Source: Daldinia sp. FL1419
Lineage: Eukaryota; Ascomycota; Sordariomycetes; Xylariales; Hypoxylaceae
Length of the DNA: 64,000 nucleotides
Assembly (NCBI GenBank): GCA_025201765.1
Contig: MU623359.1
Coordinates: forward strand, 279,992 to 343,991
Reading direction: 5' to 3'
Position numbers and translations under genes: made by a program. The notes beneath the pieces are model-generated. The model saw only the letters and a program-made list of their open reading frames with translations. It ran no database searches and was not told the origin of the DNA. Positions 34,717 through 45,740 of the stretch are shown here, piece after piece. Numbering within the stretch: the stretch's first letter is position 1; every line of letters starts with the position of its first letter.

Positions 34717-37220
34717 AAGGGGCACGATGATAGAGACGGCTAGTTATTACAGAATAATGAATTCGACCGACTGTACGATACTGTAAGACTAGAAAGATAG
34801 TTACCTAACGATTAGACGAAGTAATGGAAGGACTTGGAACATTTGGAATCTTTTAGACTGCGCGGTGGAATAGACTGGCTGTTTGTTGGACATTACACAT
34901 TCTGTCTAGGAATAAATATGTTACTTTGGGATGGCGACTCAGCGCCTAGTTAAAACTCGACAATAAGAACTTTCATATCCGCATCACTATATTGTGTCTA
35001 AACTATTTCAACGTGATGAGGCTCAGCTGCTGAAATCAATGACGTAAGATATACTATCGTATGTGGCTCCATTAATTTCTATATAAGGGCTCCTTAACTG
35101 TTGCCAAGCTTATCGTGACGTTTAATATAGATTCCCGCGTTCGTAATATAACGTTTACCTGTATCCAGTTATAAACTTAGATGATTTATAGCATGGCTTC
35201 AGATAATATATAGGAAACGGCATGTTACTATTAATTTATTCTCGGTAGTAGATTAGTAGCTCGGTACCAGATGGGTGGATGCTGGGCCCAAAGTTCTAGA
35301 CTGATGTCCTATTCACCCGCATGCATATGTATGCATACTGAAGTTCGGAATATAAATTTGCTTCAGTCCAAGATTAGTAAAGGCTAACCTAGAGGGTAAT
35401 GTACTGTAGCAATAGCCCACTTTCTATAATGCCGCATAGTATATAATAGTTCCAGTCCATTATCTAATTGCTTTCAGCGAGAAGTCATAAAGTTATGCTT
35501 TCAGTTTATTTGGGATTAAACACTTGGGACTTTTAACGTCTAATACTGAGTTTACTCTATACAACTTGAAGTAGTGTATAAGTGGAAGCCAAACACAATT
35601 AAGGAAATATATCTTTTTTCGGTGGTGATCGGGCTTAGGTAGTATAGCAGCTCAAGCATAGGATTAGAAACTAGGTTCGGCGTATGAGAGGTGCAGAGCA
35701 AAAATTCATTTCTATATAAAACCCATTAGTGTCCATCATTGCGGAATGAGTGTATGCCCAATTGAGATTATACGAAGTCATCGTGGATTAGACTATATGA
35801 TTCATTTCGATAGGTTAGGATATCATGTAATTGCATATTCCCGCAACGCTAACGCTAAGGCACGAGGGTATCGTGGTACGATAGCCGCGTAAAAAAAAGC
35901 CAAAGAGTATATTGTAAGGCTAATGTTTTGTATTGGTTCAAAACAGACCCTTTGGGCTTTGACAAAGCCTTACCCCCTCAAGTCTCCTTTTATAAGAGCC
36001 TATAAAAAACACACCTACTAGCCAAACAAAGATGACAACGTCTAATTGAGGCCTTCTTTTCATTTCTGAAACGACGTGGTACCGAGTTATTCGACATGCC
36101 TCTCCTGATCTTATTCCAATGTCAAAGCGGATAGCTCGGTAGGTCACCTGGTGCATCCCCCCACGCGGCACGAATGTAAACAACAAGGAGGTAAGACAAA
36201 TGCCTCATTTGAGTCAACGAGAAAAAAAAGAAAAGGAAAAAAATTAACAACTCAATGCTGAATAAAATTGAATTCGAAGAGATCTCGGCAGTCTTTACTA
36301 AAGAATACAATATCTAAGTGTTAAAATAATGCCGTGTAGTTTTGGTGGTTTTATCAAAGAACACCCCTTGCCTTATATTTATGAATCAGATTCCCCATTT
36401 TGGTGGTTGGACGGAAGCGCCACGATAGTTCTCGGTGAAGGGCCAAGAGCTGAGTGTGTAATAACTGTGTGTGATGCGCCTTGAAGTATGTTGGGTACAT
36501 TCCAATTGATTCTAATTTAATAATATCGGATTAGGCGCCTCCTTTTCCAAGCCCAAGCTCCGGAGCCCAGACTTGAGTTGATTATAATAATACAGTCCCC
36601 CTTCTCGTCATCGATTCCCCCAGACTTTTTCATTTCGTGCAACGATCCGCATAACAAATCAGCGACGACTACATTAGGTACAACCAACTGACCAACTGCG
36701 ATCCCGGCCTAGACCCCAGGTACATACATACCTAGGTCACTTTACTGCTTAAATCTGGACCCCCGGGTACCCTAAACCCAGCACACTCAGCACACTCAGC
36801 ACCCCTGTACCCAGTAAGTGTTTACCCCGGTACTGTACGGCTAGACCCTTCTGGACTGTACAAAAAATACAGTAAGCATCAACTGATCACACAGTCAAGA
36901 TACGGTACAGCCAACCAATCCAAACGCTTAAGCATCTTACCGTTTGTAATTTCGCCACGTGAACGTATTGAGTGGATACCGTCTGTTCTTCGATTGCGGG
37001 CGTTTCAACAGTGTTTTTTAGAAGATAATAAGACCTTCTGCGATATTTTTCCTGGCGTTTTTGATCCTTTTCATCAACATTAAACCCCCCCAAGAGCAAA
37101 ACTCTCGCAATCCGTTTTTGTTAAACACGACGTTCCCTCTTTTCGTTCATTTTTCACATTGCGATTAGATTTTTTTTTATCAAGATTTCTTCTTCCCTTT
37201 TTTACTTTTATTGAGATACG
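34717..37220. other. Gene-free AT-rich spacer
   Basis: No supported gene. 34,900-35,900 is AT-rich, with scattered remnants that I cannot identify. Near 36779-36805 a short tandem of CAGCACACT occurs. The 120 bp before 37221 are strongly pyrimidine-rich, as expected for a fungal promoter or leader. Confidence 0.5.
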
Positions 37221-38627
37221 ATGCGCGGCAGCGCCGTCACCTCGGCAGCTTTGACCGCGTTCAAACAACCCCTTTCTAGATTTGGCCGTGCTCATTTATC
37301 CACTGCAGCCTCCCACTGTAGTTCCGGAACTCGCTTCGGCGGTAGCATTCGCAAAGCTAGCACCGTTCCGCATAGCGTCACCTCTTTCGCCGGTGCTCAG
37401 CAATTTGAACCCGGTGTCATTTTAAAGGGTTATTCTGGTCGCGAATACACGATTGAAAATGTTCTGCAGGACAGACAAGACCGCCTGGTCTATCTCGCCA
37501 GGTAAGGCTGCCTAACCGAAGATTACTCTGCCGCGCTACGCTGCACACTCCTCAACTGAAAAAAATAAAATAAAAAAATCCATATTTTCTTTATCTTTTG
37601 CCCCATCCGACGGTTGCGTTTGTGGGTCGGACTTAAACCCAACTAACATGAACTATCTCTAACTAGGGCAAATGAGAAGATGTTCGTTCTAAAAAGTCTC
37701 TTTGAGAACGAATACAATTATGCACTACCTCTGCAGTTGAGGTTCAACCATTCGCCCTATCTGCGGGCGCTGCGGGACACAGTCCCCGACCAAAAGATGT
37801 TCGTCAATGAGTACATGACGGATCATCTCCTCAATTTCGCATTCAAGGACCTCTCCCTAGCTGCGCAGAAGCGCGTCCTCCGGGATAGTCTACGGGGCCT
37901 TGCAACCTTGCATGACCAGAACATTGCTCATTTAGGTATGTGTATCCGCCGGACTTAAGCTTCGGATTTTAATCTGACATCACGTCTTAGACATCAAAGC
38001 GAACAACATCATGGTCGATTACCGCGATACCCCAGAAGGTATCGTCGTGGACCGTGTGCAGTTGTCCGACCTTGAGGACTCAACCCATATCCCACCTGGA
38101 CAGGCTCTACGTGGGCTCAAAGTTGGCAATCAATTTTGGCGCAGCCCCGAGGCGCATGTACAGGGTGCAGTTGGAAAGCCTTCGGACATATTTTCCTTGG
38201 CGCTAGTGGTGAGTTCCATTGACCGCCTTTGTTATTTACTGTGTTACAAGTAGAGTACTAATGCTGGTATTAGTTCATATTCATGCGCCTCAAAATGGTC
38301 ATCTTCCGGATCGACAGCGCGCCAAATGTCGATCTTACCAATGCCATCCTCGAGCGGCAAATATCCACTTTTGCCGAGTGGAATGACTACGAGGCCTTCA
38401 TCGACTACCTTGGTCGAAGGCATCCTTGGGTCGGCGAGCTCTCTCGCTTGCAAGACTCTTTCGGTTCTAAGAACCCCAGAAGGCCGTTTTCGCTCTGGAA
38501 GAGCGATTCACTTGACCCAGACTTCAAAGACTTGATCAAGAAGATGACCAACTTTGATCCCAGGAGGAGAATCACGGCGCGGGAAGCCCTCGATCATGTC
38601 TGGTTTGACGATGTTGAGGACAATTGA
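37221..38627 (+). CDS. Kinase-like protein with degenerate DFG
   Basis: Four exons, 37221-37501, 37667-37935, 37991-38208 and 38274-38627, give 373 residues. The first 50 residues are rich in Arg, Ser and Ala with almost no acids (LSRFGRAHLSTAASH), which suggests a mitochondrial import signal. The kinase fold is seen as FVLK with Lys at about 103, the catalytic loop HLDIKANN (182-189), DLE at 210-212 where DFG is expected, SPEA in place of APE, and a C-terminal region ending NFDPRRRITAREALDHVWF, typical of Ser/Thr kinases. The glycine-rich loop is poor (KGYSGREY). Catalytic Asp, Lys and Asn remain and DLE keeps the metal-binding Asp, so weak activity or a pseudokinase role are both possible. 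The substrate is unknown. All three introns have GT-AG ends and keep frame. Confidence 0.83.
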
Positions 38628-40233
38628 TACCACGGAGGTTTTTAATTGGCGATTATCAGGTTCACGGAAAAGAAAAAACAGTTTCGCGCATACACACAGA
38701 GACTTTGATTTCAAGATTTGATTTCCAGGCACGGGGAACGGGAAACGGGGACCGGATATAGACTGATACAGGGACTTTGAGGAATAGAGCTATAGACTAC
38801 AGACATAAAAAGCAATAATGTTAATGGCGCCGTACGCCCCGCCCAAACTCAGCCCGGTCTGAGTTTTTATTTTTAATACTTGATACCCAAGGTAAGTCTC
38901 TTGCATATAATTAGACTAGAGACTTGAATGAAAGTAAAGAGAAGTGGCATTGATGATGAACTCATGATACGACTCTTCGATACTTTGGTTAACTGACAGT
39001 TGGAGGTCTTGGTGCATGGTATGTCTGGACTAAATACCTATATACCTACATACCTCTGAGATGCGTGGATTTTATCGTAGCCAAGGATATGGCGAACTAG
39101 GTTAGCTCATACTCATAGATATAGGGCAGTCGGTTGTTCAGCAGATCAGCTTAGGTTGTCTTTAGCGCCTCGTAAAACCCCTGATCCCGCTAGACGTCCA
39201 CCAAACTACCTATACTCAACAGGCCGACTCGTAGAGCTACCTAAAATCTACCTAAGGCAGTATAAGTGGGCTAGGTTAGGTATTATAACATGCTTGTGCC
39301 AAATTGTTTCGCAGAGTTCCAATATCCAACAGTCGAATTCATTTTCCTGGCGTTTAATAGTTGAAGTTGGATAACTGAAGCTACAATGTACTCGTATCTG
39401 CTGTGGATATCACACCACTTCCCACTCGGAGTAAATATAAATGCGTTACTGAAGCCTCCATCAGGACGTGATATCCAGAATGCAAGCCGCTTCTAGCATA
39501 CGTAGCCGTGGCATACTGTTCCTGGTTGGCTCTTGGAGGAATACCAAAACTGTGTAGCGTATTCCCTACGTTCTACACTGTGGTGATATTCGTGTAGACG
39601 TTGGGATTAAGAGGATCGACGCACAGCAGCGTTTACAAAGCCAATCTACTCCAGCTAGAAATGTAGTACGTTTCTTGGAATCCGGGTATCCTTGGCAAAC
39701 GTTGGTCTCGATATAGCTCTTGCGTACGTACGCATAGTAGTAGTAGTAGTAGTAGTCCTTGCCTCACGGTATTACAAGTAGATATAGGAGGTGTAACCGG
39801 GCGTGGTGTTACTCGACCTCTCGGCATTCACAAGGATCGAGGCCTGCATATCTGTACGCGAGTTAGCCCTGGCCACGTCTTCGGAATTGTTATATCTATT
39901 GCAACTGCCGTATGAGATAAGAGCCCAAGACATGTGTCCGCTATTACATAGTGCGCTGCTCCTTTTGGAACTATCGCCATGCGAGCAACATTGCAGCTCG
40001 CTATGTGCGATGCTTATCAAGATCTAGACCCCTGAAACGTGCCGGCGCCTGGAGGAATTGACCACCTCGTGCTACCTTGGAAAAGGACATATAAGCTGGA
40101 ACTACGATGGGGGCCTTTTCTAATATTCGAACCGCTTGCGGGCATGATCGACGCTATTGTAAAAGACCATAGGCCTAGTATCTTCTTTTCATCGTTCCCG
40201 ACTATCATGGTCGCAGCGTAGATATCCGCAGAT
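38628..40233. other. Spacer with microsatellite
   Basis: No gene recognised. A perfect (TAG)n run of about 22 bp lies at 39735-39756. The last 150 bp contain ACATATAAGC near 40088, a possible TATA box for the small secreted gene, and a pyrimidine-rich stretch at 40181-40200. Confidence 0.5.
39735..39756. repeat. TAG trinucleotide microsatellite
   Basis: Seven perfect TAG units plus one base in intergenic DNA. Confidence 0.9.
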
Positions 40234-40629
40234 ATGCAACTTGTCCAGACCATCGTTATACTCCTCTCTATCGCCGCTCACGGCACCCTCGCTCGTTATA
40301 TAGAGGAAGTGTCGCGGGTAAAAGTCGAGCCGTCCAAGAGCAGCGACTACGCATACCACGGCGATCACGGCGTCGTGAGTCCCCTTCCCGAATTGCAAGA
40401 TTCATCTATATATAACTGGGTAGGTACGCTACTGCACTGCAATAGGGATTAACAGATATTCTAGCTGCATCCCAACCCGCTGGGAAAACGCTGCTCCGGA
40501 TACTTGAAGCCCGGTTCCGATTGCACACCCGGAGAATGCCAATGTAAGGGCGATTTTGGGTGCTGGTCTTGTGAGGGTGGGAGAACACAATGCCAACCTG
40601 GTCCTACGTCGACTGAATGCTGGATGTAG
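40234..40629 (+). CDS. Small secreted eight-Cys protein with propeptide
   Basis: Reconstructed from two exons, 40234-40374 and 40465-40629, giving 101 residues. The 90-bp intron starts GTGAGT and ends TTCTAG, and removes an in-frame stop. The signal peptide is residues 1-20 (ending HGTLA). A polar propeptide (21-53) ends in GKR (54-56), a Kex2-type site immediately before the first Cys. The mature 45-residue part would have eight Cys at 57, 67, 72, 74, 80, 83, 90 and 99 (C-x9-C-x4-C-x-C-x5-C-x2-C-x6-C-x8-C), with motifs KPGSDC, GECQC and GCWSC. This is the build of disulphide-knot peptides such as secreted effectors or antifungal and defence-like peptides. I do not recognise the exact spacing from a named family. 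The even Cys count and the precise cut site support a real gene. Confidence 0.75.
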
Positions 40630-41303
40630 AATATTGGAGTCGAACGGCGTTTTGGAGTGGAGGCTTGGCTACGCGAATAAATTTATAGCTTTTTTTGTTT
40701 CAAGCTTGCCTATGTGTTGTTTCTAAGACGAAAAATGTAGGACTGTAAATGGGTTTTGCATTTCTTTGGGCTGCTAGCTTCTGTAATTCTACTGTATTCG
40801 AATAAATTTCATTTTCATGGGCGTGACATATATCAACAGTCACAGAGAAGGTTCTCAACCGTTGAATCTCTAAACATGTAATGCTTATTTAATATAATGG
40901 TATTTAATTCCTCGCTTTGCTTGGGCTACGAAACTGACTTTTATCATTGAAGCCCTCTGGAGTTGGTATACATATCCTCCCTACCTGAATCTCGACAATC
41001 ACGAATCTATCATAAACGCAATGTCAAACATAGATCTACAGTAACCCCCTCAGAAGGTCGATATAAGACGTTGGTAACTGCAAAGTCTGAGTATAAGCTC
41101 ATGATCTTCACCTCGATGTAACCTGTCTTAACCCCAGACCCGCCTACACGCAATTGGTTCTTCGCCTTTAACCCAGCCCGGACCTTTGCGCGTACATCGC
41201 TTGAAACGGCGATGATTTCCAATCCGGTCGATCATAAACATTTTCAACATCGCGGGGCCATTGACCCCAGCCGTAGAGTTTACCTACTTCTCAAGTTTTC
41301 GCC
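40630..41303. other. Spacer
   Basis: 3' region of the small secreted gene and promoter of the cutinase. A 70-codon minus frame at 41010-41222 has no domain. No other feature seen. Confidence 0.45.
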
Positions 41304-42402
41304 ATGCCGGACTTGAGATACTTGGCTTTACTCTGTGTCCCCTTCTTGGTAGATGTCGCCGCACAGGCAACGGGCTTGGATACCTGCGCCGACGTCCACA
41401 TCTTCCTTTCTCGAGGGAACAACGAGCAATATCCCGGGCGGCAGGGCAAGCTTGTCCGGGCTATCTGCGCGGAGATCGAGGGCTGTGATTATGAGGACAT
41501 TACGTTTAATAATGCCTTGGTGGTCGAGTACTGCAGCGCCGTAGAGGCGGGTCGCAAAGCTGGTATCGATCAGATAACCGCTTATAATAAGAGATGTCCG
41601 GATGCGAAGCTTGTGGTTAGCGGGTACTCTCAAGGGGCGCATGTCCTAGGTGATATCCTCGGTGGCGGCGGGGGTGTCTTCTTCCAAGACTGCACGACGC
41701 CTACGGTTCCGGGTTTAGATCCGGATTCAGCCCCCGGAAATGCGAGTAAGTTCTGCCCCTTGCTCGCCTGTACTACATAGTATGCTGCGCGGCGTTGGTG
41801 GGGATGTCTTTTCTAACATGATGATCTTGTGTCCAGTTGCTGCCGCACTCCTCTTCGGCGATACTCGCCATACTGCTAATCAGCCGTATAATACTCTAGG
41901 AGGCGCATCTATCAACGGTTTATTTCCTCGAGGTGGCCGGCAACTTGAAGGTCTTCGTAATTTTGCGGGTGTCCTTCGGGATTGGTGTCAAGAAGACGAC
42001 CCTATTTGCGCGGAGGGAGATGGTAAACAAACATACAATGTTCAACATCACCTGAACTACTTTGACGTCTACTCCGGAGCGGCTGCGCAATGGGTCAAGT
42101 CAAAGTTGAGTGTGACTAGTACGCTAGCACCGGGCTCGATGATGTCGACTGACACCGCTACGTCGACTGCAAGTGGTGGAGGCACGTCCATTACAGAAAC
42201 GAGTTCAAAGGCGGCGGCCACTACCACCACGACATCTACGACTAAGACTTCGACACCTCTTCCAGAAACTACAGATTCGGGGGTTGCTGCCGCGCCGACA
42301 GAGTCGTCTACGGCCCAGGAAGGAAGCGTTCAAGGATTTCGCTGCTTCAGGGGGTATATTGGCATATCCATACTGTACTCCTTCCTATTCGCCATAGCCT
42401 AG
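41304..42402 (+). CDS. Cutinase-type esterase (CE5), GPI-like tail
   Basis: Two exons, 41304-41745 and 41837-42402, give 335 residues; the 91-bp intron has GTAAGT and CCAG ends. The signal peptide is about residues 1-20. The CE5 fold is shown by TCADVHIFLSRGNNE, an ordinary start for cutinase and acetylxylan esterase, and the nucleophile motif GYSQGAH with Ser at about 109. The later region DWCQEDDPIC to YNVQHHLNY carries the expected Asp and His, with paired Cys. After the catalytic domain comes a Ser/Thr-rich stalk (about 255-315) and a hydrophobic C-terminus (about 320-335), as in GPI-anchored wall enzymes. It should cleave ester bonds in cutin or acetylated xylan at the cell surface. It fits a plant-associated lifestyle but does not prove one. 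Confidence 0.92.
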
Positions 42403-42736
42403 TGATTTACTCGTATATAAAACCTGATTTTCCGTTCATAATGTGGAAAACAGGAACTAATCTGAGCTTCGCACGCTGATTGAGAAGTAAATTCATCTTC
42501 GCTATGTGCTAAGCTGCCCAGGTTGGTACCTACCTAGTCATCTATCTGGTAAAAGTTGTGGTCTAGCCGGGTATATGTAAAATGTGCTTCGAATGTACTG
42601 TTGTACTTAACGCTGCCGTATTATGACGAGGGAAAAAACGATAAAGCAAGATGCGCGGTATTTAGTCGTAGGGAGGTCCGGATAAAATACACGATCGGAC
42701 GAGGAGTGATGCTCTTTGAGAGTATTAGACGGCGAC
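42403..42736. other. Convergent 3' spacer
   Basis: 334 bp between the ends of the cutinase (plus) and RNase H-like (minus) genes; no feature recognised. Confidence 0.5.
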
Positions 42737-43279
42737 TTAAACCTTGTCGCCCGAGTAAGGAGACCTGAGACGAGCTCTCAGGATAGCCCATTCAGCGTTA
42801 TCGAGTGCTTTCTTAAGAGCGTAGGCAGCGTCCATATTTTGAAATGATGGGATAACAACGTAAGTGATGGTTCCGAACTGCTTGACTCTGTCTTCAAGCT
42901 TGGCGGCAAGCTGAAGAATGTCCTTTTCTGCGACATCTCTTCCATTGGGATATTTCCATCCGTTCAGACGCCAATTGTTTTTATCCATCCCCATACATTG
43001 AACGATGAGGCTGTTGTCCGAATAAATCACTACGTCTGTGGGCACAAACATCTCTCGTGTGTCAAGCATCTCTAGTACTTTCTGAAGTGCGAGCATAGCG
43101 GCAAATATTCCAACCCCTAGGTTGCTGGCTGGTCTCGACCAATCTCGTATTTGGCCCTGGCAGATGTAGTTGACGTTTCCATTTCTATCTACCTTGCAAG
43201 CGGCGGCGCATGCAATGGTACCATATTCGGGGACGTCTCTGAGTCCGGCGGCGACCCGGAATGTAATCTTGTACGACAT
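42737..43279 (-). CDS. RNase H-fold protein lacking catalytic residues
   Basis: Single frame of 180 residues with ATG at 43279. The order of elements follows ribonuclease H: an N-terminal beta sheet ending in a basic strand, then NLGVGIFAAMLALQKVLEML (about 54-73) where the catalytic Glu helix should be, then VVIYSDNSLIVQCM (about 83-96) matching the TDSKYVV strand, a Trp-rich turn NNWRLNGW, a helix, and TYVVIPSFQNMDAAYALKKA near the end. The SDN Asp remains, but the helix Glu is missing and the HxGxxGNExAD motif has become PSFQNMDAA. It is therefore probably not a nuclease, but could bind nucleic acid or protein. Similar stand-alone RNase H-like proteins occur in ascomycetes. There is no targeting signal. 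Confidence 0.7.
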   Translation of the reverse strand: MSYKITFRVAAGLRDVPEYGTIACAAACKVDRNGNVNYICQGQIRDWSRPASNLGVGIFAAMLALQKVLEMLDTREMFVPTDVVIYSDNSLIVQCMGMDKNNWRLNGWKYPNGRDVAEKDILQLAAKLEDRVKQFGTITYVVIPSFQNMDAAYALKKALDNAEWAILRARLRSPYSGDKV

Positions 43280-44440
43280 CTCAATGGTAGTGCATAGGGG
43301 TGCGTGTATATTAGTCTGTCTTTGACTTACCGTCAGCTCGATAGCGAGAAGGTCATCAATAAATATATCCTATGAAAACTGAAGACGGTCAATAAGTTAA
43401 GGGGCTAGCACTTACGTGGGAAAAAATAACGAATGAAGTTAGATAGTTATAGTGATTCCGAGGGATGATTCAATATTTTATTGTATTGAATATCAAGTAT
43501 TAAGAAACAATACATGACAAGTTGGAGATTAATAAATGCGCCTACACTTACTTTTACTTTTAAAATGTCACTTTCACTTTCCTCTATTAATATTCGCATT
43601 AAAACTCTATTTTATTTTATATACGTAGAATGAGGTCATTTGCTACTTTCTAGACCTAGGTACCTACCTAGGTAGGTACTTATATGATTAGGAGGTATGC
43701 ATAGGTCTTAGAGGGTGTTGTTGATATATGAGATACCTATGGTTAGGCACCGAGTACGGCAGATTGCGCCACTGTTCTCTTGTAGCACCTCACAGCTTCC
43801 CACTAACTAGGTTACCTATCAATAACTTCCATCTTTGGTGCACTCGCCTACCCCACCACGAAGGGCAGGTAAGTACTTTGACAAGTGGGTAACAAAACAA
43901 TTTATACACATACATCCTTAACATATGGTCAATTCTAAAAAACTGTTTTACAACGCTCAATGGTCTCATATAATATCTAAACCTATAGGAATGGTATCAG
44001 TTAGCTAGAGATATTTTTGTAATTCTCTTGAATGTTATATCTGCAATTTGGAATGTATATCAATAGCAAGTGCACCTAGGCAGGTAAGTATAAGTGTTAG
44101 CGCGACCGGTAAGAGTATTGTACCTCAAATTCATTTGTCACCCGCTAATGGTTAGGTACCTAGCTTTGATAAGGTAGACCCCGATATCTTTCACCTTACG
44201 CTTTGCCGTGTGTTGTGTTGCTTATCTCGTCTCATCTCCTATATCGGCAAAAGCTGTTTATTCAGATTACCTACTTCCCGTCTGGCAGTATACTATCAGT
44301 CGCAAACCAATCGAGACTCGAACCAAAAGTTCAATTGACTTTTCCGAACAAAGACCTGGCATGTTCTGAGCGATAATACGCACAGCTTCGCAGCTTCACA
44401 GGTATTTCTCGGGGTCGATTGTATTGCGCGCGGGGCAGGG
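43280..44440. other. Divergent promoter spacer
   Basis: No gene. Contains TACCTAGGTA at 43665-43674 inside a longer series of CCTAGGTACC and CCTACC units, and AT-rich stretches at 43440-43630. It should hold the promoters of the RNase H-like and carrier genes. Confidence 0.5.
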
Positions 44441-45518
44441 ATGGGAGACGCAGCTCAGGACCTCGACGCCAAAGGCGGCGCTCTTGATACGGCGAAGGAC
44501 TTGTTCGCAGGAGCTGCCGGAGGAGTTGCTCAAGTTCTAATAGGTAGGCTATTCTTTCTATTCTGATCTTACCTCTCGTAGGATCAAGCTTTAAGCGGAG
44601 GCGACATAATATCCAGTTTCCCGAGTCAGATATCCGTGGGCCAAAATGGAAGACATTGAAATATCATGTACACGTCGCTAACCTCGCCTAGGCCAACCCT
44701 TCGACATAGTCAAAGTCCGCCTACAAACAACCACAGCATACAAATCCGCCCTCGACGCCGCAACATCCATCTACGCCAAAGAAGGCCCCCTCGCCTTCTA
44801 CAAGGGCACGCTAACGCCCCTCCTCGGCATCGGGGCCTGCGTATCAATCCAGTTCGGCGCATTCGGGTACGCGCGGCGGTACTTCGAGGCTCAAAACGCG
44901 GCGTCTTTGTCCTCAAAGGCGACTGCGTCCAAGGACCTGTCTTTCGGCCAGTACTTCGCAGCCGGCGCCTTCGCTGGCGTGGCTAATTCCGTCATCTCGG
45001 GCCCCATCGAACATGTCCGTATTAGGCTGCAGACGCAGCCCCACGGCGCTGCACGCTTGTACTCTGGTCCCCTCGATTGCGTGCGCCAGTTATCTTCGCG
45101 TGGAGGAGGCGTGCTAAAGGGCCTATACCGCGGCGAGGCGGTGACGATTTGGCGTGAGGCCGCTGCTTACGGTACTTGGTTCCTGACCTTCGAGTACCTG
45201 ATGATGGCAGACGCGGCGCGAAACAAGGTTGCGCGAGCCGATATCCCGAGTTATAAAGTCGCGCTGTACGGTGGTCTGGCTGGAGAAGCCCTTTGGCTTG
45301 CTAGTTACCCTTTTGACGTCGTCAAGAGCAAGATGCAAACCGATGGCTTCGGCAGCCAGATGAAATACAAGACGATGCGGGATTGCTTTTCGCAGACTTG
45401 GAGAGCGGAGGGCGCGCGAGGGTTCTGGAAGGGTATCGGTCCCACGCTTCTAAGAGCCATGCCGGTCAGTGCAGGCACGTTTGCCGTGGTAGAGGCGACG
45501 ATGCGCGCGATTAGTTAA
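44441..45518 (+). CDS. Mitochondrial carrier, YMC1/AmcA type
   Basis: Two exons, 44441-44543 and 44692-45518, give 309 residues, the usual length for the family. Three tandem carrier repeats are seen. The first has QPFDIVKVRLQ, the second the altered GPIEHVRIRLQTQP, and the third YPFDVVKSKMQ, matching the PxDxx(K/R)x(K/R) signature. The matching GLY-rich matrix-helix motifs are FYKGTLTPLLG, LYRGEAVTIW and FWKGIGPTLLR. Such proteins have six membrane helices in the inner mitochondrial membrane and exchange metabolites. The second-repeat Glu and the CVSIQF segment resemble yeast YMC1/YMC2 and Aspergillus amcA, linked to amino acid or carnitine-like transport. Substrate assignment is inferred. 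Its stop lies 222 bp from the converging RINT1 gene. Confidence 0.92.
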
Positions 45519-45740
45519 AAAGGGAAAAACCAAAAGATACAGGGCAATGAGGGTTGAGGAAAATCTGGGCTTAAGTCATATAAGGCGTTGGGTTTCAACC
45601 AAAGATGCGTGAGATATGGGGGTTTATCACGATAGATCTATCTCATTTCGGGAGCAATTCAACACTGTGCACTGCGATAGATAAATAGAGCGCAAATTGA
45701 ACTAGATTCACGCGCCTATCACAGGCACATAAACGTTTAT

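Noticed and set aside
36779..36805. Short CAGCACACT tandem considered as telomere-like or CRISPR-like repeat
   Set aside because: Only two to three units, no spacers; CRISPR arrays are not expected in fungal nuclear DNA and the unit is not TTAGGG.
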